From NCBI GenBank assembly GCA_018821425.1, contig JAHJMH010000067.1, positions 1-9,558 on the forward strand: DNA of 9,558 nucleotides, in the 5' to 3' direction. This stretch comes from Nanobdellota archaeon. Lineage in GTDB: Archaea; Nanobdellota; Nanobdellia; Pacearchaeales; GW2011-AR1. Of the stretch, positions 5,197 to 9,558 are shown piece by piece; the stretch's first letter is position 1; every line of letters begins with the position of its first letter. The position numbers and the translations under genes were made by a program. The notes under the pieces are model-generated. The model saw nothing but the letters and a program-made list of their open reading frames with translations. It was not told the DNA's origin and searched no databases.

Positions 5197-7036
5197 TTAC
5201 AAAACAGGTGATTACAAAATTTCTGATATATACCAAGGAGGTTACTCTGGAATGAAATCTCCCTCAGGATGGTCCGAAAACAATTACGTCCAAACTGGAA
5301 GTCTTGGGTTAACAACGGACCCGCGAACGGCAAACATTTTGAAAGATGTTTCTTCTAAACTTTCCTCCGGAATAAAAAATATCGAGATTACAGGCATTCA
5401 ACCTGAAATTTTTGACTCGATACCAAATCAACAATTAAAAGAAGTTCATCGACTTTCCAAACTTACGGGGGTAGACGTCACGCTTCACGGTCCTTTGATA
5501 GAAGCTTCAGGAGTAACGCAACAAGGATTCAGCGAATCAGAAAGAGAACTTGCACAAACAAAAATTACTCAAGCACTTCTTAGAAGTCACGAATTGAATC
5601 CGGATGGAAACATTCCAGTTACATTCCACTCCACAGCAGGTCTACAAGGATCACAACTTTTGCCGCCTTCAAAAAGGGGAAAGGGGGAAGGAGATTACAA
5701 AAAACTTATCGCTATCAATAGAGAAACAGGAAGGATGGCACCGCTCGAAGCTGAAACAAAATATTACCCCGGGGGAAAAGACGGGGAGGTCCGCAAAATT
5801 GCACACATTCCCGAAGACGTTCTTGAATCACACAACGACACAGAATGGAACAACACACTTTCCCAAATTGAATTCAATCGTCGAAGAGTTGACGAAATCC
5901 TGAAAGATGTTGACCCTGTAACAAGAATGCTTTATGTTAACAAATTAGTTGCGGAAACAAATCCTAAACTTGTTTCTAAAGAAGCTGGCGAAGAATTAGA
6001 ACATTTAAATCAAGAACAATTTGCGCAGTTCCCTACCATGCACGCTGCTTCAACTTATGCTCAAGAAGCGCGAAAATCTGCTAATGCTGCTTTCAGCAGA
6101 GCATGGGAAAATACTGAAACAGAGGAAGATAAAAAGATACTCCAAAAGATTTCGGAACAATACTCCGAAACTTTAGGCGCACAAGAAAATGGGAAAATTT
6201 CTCTGAAGTCTTTTGACCCTGCAGTTCAATCTCAAGCGTTGTATCAGTTAATTGACGCACTGAAAAGAGTCCCTCCAAAAGTTTGGATTCCTATAGAAAA
6301 ATTCGCAGTTGAAAAGTCGTCGGAAACTTATGGAAACGCCGCGTTTGAAGCCTACAAAAAATTCAAAGATAAAAGTCCTGTTATTGTTATTGAAAATCCT
6401 CCAGCGGGAAGCGGACTTTCGACAGGAGAAGACATAAAAAATATTGTTGAAGCCTCCAGAAAACAATTTGTAAAAAAAGCTGTCGATGACGGAATGAACG
6501 AATCCGATGCGGAAAAGAAAGCCGAGAAGTTCATCGGAGCAACATGGGATGTCGGACACATAAACATGTTGCGCGCACAAGGATACAGCGAAGCAGACAT
6601 AGTAGGAGAATCCAAAAAAGTTGCGGGCGTTGTCAAGCACGTTCATCTCTCGGATAATTTTGGTATGGAGCACACCGAGTTGCCAATGGGAATGGGCAAT
6701 GTTCCAATAAAAGAAATAATGGAGAAGCTCGGCGAGAAAGGTTTTGAAGCAAAGAAAATTATTGAAGCGGGAAACTGGTGGCAACATTGGCAAGCAAGTC
6801 CGTTCTCAGAATCTCTTGAAGGTCTCGGCTCGCCAATTTATTCAATGAAAATGGCTCCTTACTGGAACCAGTCGCAAGGATTTTCTCAGGGATACATGTC
6901 AGGGCTCGACGGTGCATGGTTGCCTCAGATAAACTATGAAACTTTCGGCGGCGGATTTTCAAAACTTTCAACAGAACTTGGCGGCACAGCTCAGGGAGCT
7001 CAAGGCAGCAGAATGTCTGGAAGGGGAATGGAATAA
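5189..7036 (+). CDS. TIM-barrel metal enzyme of the endonuclease IV / sugar isomerase superfamily, with large insertion
   Basis: This 615-residue protein (from GTG 5189, MADYKTGDYK) has the xylose isomerase-like TIM barrel used by AP endonuclease IV and sugar-phosphate isomerases/epimerases. Candidate metal ligands in order are H100 (TLHGP), H147 (VTFHSTAG), E402 (VIENPP), D454 and H457 (WDVGH, matching D-x-x-H), H486 and D489 (HVHLSDN), E494/H495 (MEHTELPMGMGN) and E526 (IIEAGN). This nearly matches the nine-ligand, three-metal set of endonuclease IV, so a metal-dependent hydrolase or isomerase is likely. It is twice the usual length of about 280. The extra residues are mainly an insertion between the second and third ligands (about 155-365), with a Gly/Gln-rich tail after about 580. 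DNA repair and sugar metabolism both remain possible. The duplicated start region suggests unusual translational control. Confidence 0.8.
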   Translation: MADYKTGDYKISDIYQGGYSGMKSPSGWSENNYVQTGSLGLTTDPRTANILKDVSSKLSSGIKNIEITGIQPEIFDSIPNQQLKEVHRLSKLTGVDVTLHGPLIEASGVTQQGFSESERELAQTKITQALLRSHELNPDGNIPVTFHSTAGLQGSQLLPPSKRGKGEGDYKKLIAINRETGRMAPLEAETKYYPGGKDGEVRKIAHIPEDVLESHNDTEWNNTLSQIEFNRRRVDEILKDVDPVTRMLYVNKLVAETNPKLVSKEAGEELEHLNQEQFAQFPTMHAASTYAQEARKSANAAFSRAWENTETEEDKKILQKISEQYSETLGAQENGKISLKSFDPAVQSQALYQLIDALKRVPPKVWIPIEKFAVEKSSETYGNAAFEAYKKFKDKSPVIVIENPPAGSGLSTGEDIKNIVEASRKQFVKKAVDDGMNESDAEKKAEKFIGATWDVGHINMLRAQGYSEADIVGESKKVAGVVKHVHLSDNFGMEHTELPMGMGNVPIKEIMEKLGEKGFEAKKIIEAGNWWQHWQASPFSESLEGLGSPIYSMKMAPYWNQSQGFSQGYMSGLDGAWLPQINYETFGGGFSKLSTELGGTAQGAQGSRMSGRGME

Positions 7037-7045
7037 TTAAGTAAA

Positions 7046-7053
7046 TTTAAAAA
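7046..7053 (+). promoter_or_regulatory. Possible TATA box for the membrane-microprotein operon
   Basis: TTTAAAAA lies just after the TIM-barrel stop. Transcription about 25 bp downstream would give a 5' leader of about 23 nt containing the AAGGAGG site. A second AT-rich candidate, ATAATATA at 7063-7070, would start the mRNA inside that site and is less likely. Confidence 0.35.
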
Positions 7054-7085
7054 CTATATTCCATAATATATTTTAGAGTATATAG

Positions 7086-7092
7086 AAGGAGG
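7086..7092 (+). promoter_or_regulatory. Strong Shine-Dalgarno for the 34-residue microprotein
   Basis: AAGGAGG, preceded by G, lies 4 nt before ATG 7097. It is the strongest ribosome-binding site in the window and is good support that this very short ORF is translated. Confidence 0.7.
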
Positions 7093-7096
7093 AACG

Positions 7097-7201
7097 ATGA
7101 CAAAAAGAAAGATAAGCGTTTGGTACTATATTATTTGGACTTTAGGAACAATAGCCTTAGCTTTGCTTGCTTTTGGAATTATGCGCGCCTTGCTGTCATG
7201 A
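7097..7201 (+). CDS. Single-span membrane microprotein (34 residues)
   Basis: The ORF begins MTKRKISVWYYIIWTLG and ends with GIMRALLS before TGA 7199-7201. Three basic residues come first (Lys3, Arg4, Lys5), then aromatic residues at the interface (W8, Y9, Y10, W14), then one hydrophobic helix to about residue 28. By the positive-inside rule the N-terminus should be cytoplasmic. The Shine-Dalgarno AAGGAGG 4 nt upstream makes translation likely. Its stop overlaps the next gene's start as ATGA, so it is the first gene of a coupled set of three membrane microproteins leading into the nucleotidyltransferase gene. I do not recognise the family. A small subunit, an assembly factor or a membrane-acting peptide are all possible. 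Confidence 0.7.
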   Translation: MTKRKISVWYYIIWTLGTIALALLAFGIMRALLS

Positions 7202-7326
7202 TAAATAAAATGTCAAAAAAGAAAAATCAAGTATTAGAAATAATTAAATGGATAACGCTCGGGCTCGGGATAATTGCTATTATGCTTTTAATCTGGGCCA
7301 TACTAAGTAATTTAGGATTAATATGA
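7198..7326 (+). CDS. Single-span membrane microprotein (42 residues)
   Basis: From ATG 7198, which overlaps the preceding TGA as ATGA, the product begins MINKMSKKKNQVLEIIKW. A basic cytoplasmic N-terminus is followed by a helix rich in Ile, Leu and Gly (about 18-38) and a short end, SNLGLI. No Shine-Dalgarno sequence precedes it, so translation probably depends on termination-reinitiation from the 34-residue gene. A second in-frame ATG at 7210 would give 38 residues starting MSKKKN, the same six residues that open the nucleotidyltransferase protein downstream. The frame is open further upstream but without hydrophobic or start logic. The family is unknown. Its position between two other microprotein genes argues for a shared complex or function. 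Confidence 0.65.
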   Translation: MINKMSKKKNQVLEIIKWITLGLGIIAIMLLIWAILSNLGLI

Positions 7327-7329
7327 TAA

Positions 7330-7506
7330 ATGGTAAAGGATATACTCATCGATTGGATAATCAATTTAGTAAATTTATTAATTTACACCATGATATTAAT
7401 GAAAGCCATAGGGACGCTATTTTTCAATACATTCGATTTAGTGGCAGCTCTTGTGGGAATCGTTGCAGGAGTTTTATGGCTTTTCATAAAAGTAATCAAG
7501 GAATAA
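7330..7506 (+). CDS. Two-span membrane microprotein (58 residues)
   Basis: ATG 7330 lies 3 nt after the TGA of the 42-residue gene, and TAA ends it at 7504-7506. The product begins MVKDILIDWIINLVNLLIYT and ends LFIKVIKE. Hydrophobic helices lie at about 6-31 and 36-54, separated by a short turn around FFNTFD, with a basic C-terminus. A competing frame starting at ATG 7323 gives a polar 62-residue peptide with no recognisable feature. The strongly membrane-like pattern of this frame, and its fit with the two preceding genes, make it the better choice. The nucleotidyltransferase ATG follows 6 nt after the stop, and an AAGGA at 7498-7502 inside this gene may serve as its ribosome-binding site. 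The family is unknown. Confidence 0.65.
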   Translation: MVKDILIDWIINLVNLLIYTMILMKAIGTLFFNTFDLVAALVGIVAGVLWLFIKVIKE

Positions 7507-7512
7507 AATAAA

Positions 7513-8391
7513 ATGTCTAAGAAAAAAAATAAAAAAAAGTCTTTTGCAAAAAAGCAGTTAAAAAATAAAAGTAAAAGTTCCAAGCGGAACAAGATTCCTA
7601 AGAACATACCCACGCTGAATCTAAAAAAAGAATCTGAAATCGCAATGGATTTCGCCACAAAAATTTATCAAAGATTTGACAAGATAGTTAAGTCTGTCAT
7701 TCTCTTCGGCTCTACAGCAAAGCAAGATCAAGTAGCAGGTTCAGATATTGATATCATAATCCTTCTTGACGATGTTTCAATAAATTGGGATCAAGAACTT
7801 GTTGCATGGTATCGCGAAGAACTTGAAAAATTAATTCAAAAAAATCCCTACCAAGAAAGTCTCCACATCAACACAGTCAAATTAAGCACATGGTGGGAGG
7901 ATTTAATGCGCGGCGACCCCGTCGTTATGAACATCTTGAGATACGGAGAAGCGATGATTGATTTCGCCGGTTTCTTTAATCCGCTTAAAGCGCTTCTTAT
8001 CGCAGGAAAAATAAAATCCACTCCAGAAGCAATTTATTCTGCGCTTCAGAGAGCGCCACAACATATTGCAAGAAGTAAAATGGCAGAATTGGGAAGCATC
8101 GACGGACTTTTCTGGAGTATGGTTGATTCATCTCATGCCGCACTTATAGCTGCAAAAGTTCCTCCAGCGTCGCCAGAACACATTCCTGCAGACCTTAAAG
8201 AAATTTTCGTCAATTCGGGAAAACTAAAAATGAAATATGTTGTTTGGTATCGCGACCTTCTCGTTCTCCACAAAAAAATCGCCCACGGCGAGATTAAAAA
8301 TTTGAAAGGCGTTGAGATTGATGAATGGCAAAATCGTGCGGAAGAATTTTTAGAAGTGATGGCAAATCTCGTTAAAGAGTTAGTTGAATAA
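7513..8391 (+). CDS. Nucleotidyltransferase-domain protein with possible HEPN-like C-terminus
   Basis: This 292-residue protein has a very Lys-rich N-terminus (1-30) and then a polymerase beta-type minimal nucleotidyltransferase domain. The domain carries GSTAK (66-70) and SDIDIIILL (77-85), in which D78 and D80 are the expected metal-binding acids. I cannot place the third acid with confidence: the following strand reads LHINTVKL (117-124), with Asn where Asp is usual. The C-terminal half (about 155-290) is all-helical and contains RDLLVLH (247-253), which fits the loose R-x(4-6)-H pattern of HEPN domains. MNT and HEPN are normally separate genes forming a toxin-antitoxin pair. Here they would be fused, so a nucleotidyl- or RNA-modifying role is a guess. 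It is the last gene after three membrane microproteins and ends 16 bp from a convergent operon. Confidence 0.8.
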   Translation: MSKKKNKKKSFAKKQLKNKSKSSKRNKIPKNIPTLNLKKESEIAMDFATKIYQRFDKIVKSVILFGSTAKQDQVAGSDIDIIILLDDVSINWDQELVAWYREELEKLIQKNPYQESLHINTVKLSTWWEDLMRGDPVVMNILRYGEAMIDFAGFFNPLKALLIAGKIKSTPEAIYSALQRAPQHIARSKMAELGSIDGLFWSMVDSSHAALIAAKVPPASPEHIPADLKEIFVNSGKLKMKYVVWYRDLLVLHKKIAHGEIKNLKGVEIDEWQNRAEEFLEVMANLVKELVE

Positions 8392-8407
8392 TTTTAAGAA
8401 ACAAAAA

Positions 8408-8575
8408 CTATCTATTTCCAGAATATGGTTCTCGCAACACTACTAACCTTCTGTCTTCAACTGTTATCCTTTCTAAAACATTAGGATCAATCGGCCTAAA
8501 AGTTTTATCTACTAAAGCCCTATTTACAAAATATGGTTCGGGATTCATTCTATAGTTTTGTAATATTTTTTCCAT
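8408..8575 (-). CDS. Small unknown protein (55 residues)
   Basis: From ATG 8575 to TAG 8410-8408 the product reads MEKILQNYRMNPEPYFVNRA, then LVDKTFRPIDPNVLERITVE, and ends REPYSGNR. It is soluble and charged, with no Cys and no membrane helix. The start lies one base after the TAA of the 59-residue gene, a spacing typical of coupled operon genes. A weak purine-rich AGGGGA lies about 11 nt upstream. The amino-acid composition looks like a real protein rather than a chance frame. No family is recognised. It is the last gene of a minus-strand operon and ends 16 bp from the convergent nucleotidyltransferase gene. Confidence 0.55.
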   Translation of the reverse strand: MEKILQNYRMNPEPYFVNRALVDKTFRPIDPNVLERITVEDRRLVVLREPYSGNR

Positions 8576-8576
8576 T

Positions 8577-8756
8577 TTATCTTCTTTCCCCTAGTCTTAG
8601 AAGAATCATCCTCGGGAAATATACCGTATTCCCTTCCACTCTCATGTCTATGAATAAAGTATCTTGATGAACAGTATCTCTTCTCCCCTCTTCATATCTT
8701 TTACAAGCATCATCATATTCCCTTTTTACTCTCTCTCTGAATTCTTCATCTACCAT
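8577..8756 (-). CDS. Small unknown charged protein (59 residues)
   Basis: From ATG 8756 to TAA 8579-8577 the product begins MVDEEFRERVKREYDDACKR and ends MILLRLGERR. The first half looks like a charged amphipathic helix and the second like short strands (TLFIDMRVEG, TVYFPRMILL), so a small alpha/beta fold is possible. It starts 3 nt after the stop of the 207-residue gene and ends 1 nt before the next ATG. A weak GAGGG lies about 11 nt upstream inside the preceding gene. The layout argues for a co-transcribed, co-regulated set. No family is recognised, and a relation to the neighbours' function is only inferred. Confidence 0.6.
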   Translation of the reverse strand: MVDEEFRERVKREYDDACKRYEEGRRDTVHQDTLFIDMRVEGNTVYFPRMILLRLGERR

Positions 8757-8759
8757 TTC

Positions 8760-9383
8760 CTAAGCAGCCCTCGCCTTATAACTTGCAACTTCAGGAAGCT
8801 GTGCCGCGATTCCTTTCAAATCTTCCTTCTTTGACATACCTACAACATTAGGTCTCAAATTCTCAAACTTGTAATTATCAAGAACACTCATAACCTGCAT
8901 CAAAGTTCCATATTTTTGAAGCATCTTTTCGGCAGCGGCAACTTCTTCATCAGTGTTAGCACCAGTACCTTCACCCTTCTTAATATGACTTGCCTTACCC
9001 ATTTTACTTTCTATTGCTCCAAGAGGTTCCTCATATTGTCCGAAATAAGCAACAACCTTTTCCATTTCGCCTTCATCCAAACATGAAAGAACATCAGAAT
9101 ACCATCCTATCAAATCCACAGGAGAAAGTTCGCCCCTCGCCTTTCTGAATTTTCCAGAATATGTTTTTATGGCTTTCTCAATCTGCTCTGGAGTCTGCTC
9201 GCCAAATGAATCATGATATTCTTTAGCATTAGGATCTAAGTTAAGTCCATCTTTGCCGGCGAGAATTTCAAGTGCCCTTGGAGCGTGTCTCGCGCTTTCC
9301 TCAGAGCCAGCAAGAACCCCTGCTAACGCTCCAAATTGGTATCTTTCAAAGCTTGAATAATCTGGTTGTTTTTTTTCTGTCAT
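8760..9383 (-). CDS. Soluble helical protein of unknown function (207 residues)
   Basis: The product starts MTEKKQPDYSSFERYQFGAL at ATG 9383, preceded by AGGAGAT 10 nt upstream. It looks mostly helical and mildly acidic, without membrane segments. An Ala/Gly-rich segment (19-45, with GALAGVLAGSEESARHAPRA within it) is followed by helices around EQIEKAIKTYSGKFRKARG and a Gly-rich loop KKGEGTGANTDEEV. The C-terminus ends YKARAA. No catalytic motif or known domain is seen. It belongs to a tight minus-strand operon: the upstream partial gene ends 8 nt before its ATG and supplies its Shine-Dalgarno, and two small genes follow within 3 and 1 nt. The function is unknown. Confidence 0.8.
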   Translation of the reverse strand: MTEKKQPDYSSFERYQFGALAGVLAGSEESARHAPRALEILAGKDGLNLDPNAKEYHDSFGEQTPEQIEKAIKTYSGKFRKARGELSPVDLIGWYSDVLSCLDEGEMEKVVAYFGQYEEPLGAIESKMGKASHIKKGEGTGANTDEEVAAAEKMLQKYGTLMQVMSVLDNYKFENLRPNVVGMSKKEDLKGIAAQLPEVASYKARAA

Positions 9384-9391
9384 TTTATTTT

Positions 9392-9558
9392 TTATCTCCT
9401 TTCAGGAAGGATTGGTTCAACAAGATAATAAAATCTTTCTGGAGCGGCGAGATTTGCAGGAGATTCATCCCCAACTAAACCAAAACTGGTGACATTTCCT
9501 TCGCGATTTTCGGGCTTTGATAATCTTATCCCTTCCAATTTATTTAATTGAGATAAAA
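9392..9558 (-). CDS. Partial unknown protein, C-terminal 54 residues (5' end beyond window)
   Basis: The minus-strand frame is open from the window edge to TAA 9394-9392. It encodes LSQLNKLEGIRLSKPE, then NREGNVTSFGLVGDESPANL, then AAPERFYYLVEPILPERR. The pattern is typical of a real soluble protein C-terminus with a closing strand or helix (RFYYLVEPIL). Its stop codon lies inside the AGGAGAT that serves the 207-residue gene, so the two are coupled. Too little is visible to name a family. Confidence 0.65.
   Translation of the reverse strand, partial: LSQLNKLEGIRLSKPENREGNVTSFGLVGDESPANLAAPERFYYLVEPILPERR
9394..9400 (-). promoter_or_regulatory. Shine-Dalgarno for the 207-residue gene
   Basis: AGGAGAT on the minus strand lies 10 nt before ATG 9383 and overlaps the TAA of the upstream partial gene. 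It supports ATG 9383 as the start and operon organisation. Confidence 0.55.

Larger units (their letters stand above)
5151..5206 (+). repeat. 28-bp tandem duplication of the translation-initiation region
   Basis: Copy 1 (5151-5178) and copy 2 (5179-5206) differ at one base: GGCTAATTAC in copy 1 against GGCTGATTAC in copy 2. Each copy holds a GGTGAT Shine-Dalgarno core, four A residues and a GTG start codon (5161 and 5189). The period of 28 is not a multiple of three, so the two starts are in different frames. A shorter nested repeat, GATTACAAAA at 5195-5204 and 5210-5219, follows with a 15-bp period and encodes DYK twice. Confidence 0.95.

Noticed and set aside
6248..6793. A long open frame of 181 codons on the minus strand inside the TIM-barrel gene
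   Set aside because: It lies wholly opposite a gene with clear conserved metal motifs, its Phe/Ser/Cys-rich composition is typical of an antisense shadow, and no promoter or ribosome-binding site fits it.
7120..7197. Upstream extension of the 42-residue microprotein frame to give 68 residues
   Set aside because: This part overlaps the 34-residue gene that has a strong Shine-Dalgarno. ATG 7198, in the ATGA overlap, is a better start.
7383..7658. A 91-codon hydrophobic frame on the minus strand across the microprotein and nucleotidyltransferase starts
   Set aside because: Its Phe/Leu runs are the reverse complement of Lys-rich AAA/AAG codons in the plus-strand genes. No start signals were found.
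9272..9478. A 68-codon plus-strand frame near the right edge
   Set aside because: It is antisense to both the 207-residue gene and the partial gene, which share operon signals.
1..9558. CRISPR arrays, insertion sequences, tRNA or rRNA genes, integration sites
   Set aside because: Reading through both strands showed no regularly spaced repeats, transposase motifs, terminal inverted repeats or RNA-gene signatures. The only clear repeat is the 28-bp duplication at 5151-5206.

Overview
The window looks like a piece of an AT-rich archaeal chromosome, most likely from a small-genome DPANN lineage of the Woesearchaeota/Pacearchaeota/Nanoarchaeota type. The evidence is indirect. Five, and probably six, first-in-line genes have a TATA-like octamer centred about 23 to 27 bp before the start codon, which is the geometry of archaeal leaderless transcripts. 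Internal or operon genes instead carry Shine-Dalgarno matches to the archaeal 16S tail (AGGTGAT, AAGGAGG, AGGAGAT). Many proteins are small, Lys-rich and without recognisable relatives. No rRNA, tRNA, CRISPR array or transposase was seen.

Layout. 1-434 (minus): the start of a Gly/Met/Tyr-rich small membrane protein, then a scrap of the extreme C-terminus of a CopA-like copper P-type ATPase, fused out of frame to the 5' part of a small charged protein gene. This looks like a deletion scar. 498-2225 (minus): a complete ABC exporter half-transporter with its own TATA box. 2334-3809 (plus): a large soluble helical protein of unknown function, divergent from the exporter. 3824-4358 (minus): a Doc-type Fic protein followed, with overlap, by a ribbon-helix-helix (RHH) protein. 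This is a candidate toxin-antitoxin module with the toxin gene first and two palindromes over its promoter. 4454-5113 (plus): a Lys/Ser/Glu-rich disordered protein. 5189-7036 (plus): a 615-residue TIM-barrel protein with an almost complete endonuclease IV-type set of metal ligands and a large insertion. Its translation start lies in a 28-bp tandem duplication that creates a short out-of-frame upstream ORF.

7097-8391 (plus): three consecutive membrane microproteins (34, 42 and 58 residues) with overlapping or nearly touching ends, then a nucleotidyltransferase protein with a possible HEPN-like C-terminal region. 8408-9558 (minus): a convergent tight operon of four unknown genes, two of them only 59 and 55 residues long and one cut by the window edge.

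No single known pathway unites the window. The parts most likely to be undescribed are the membrane-microprotein/nucleotidyltransferase cassette, the duplicated start region of the TIM-barrel gene, and the copA deletion scar. The Fic/RHH pair belongs to known families in a less usual order.
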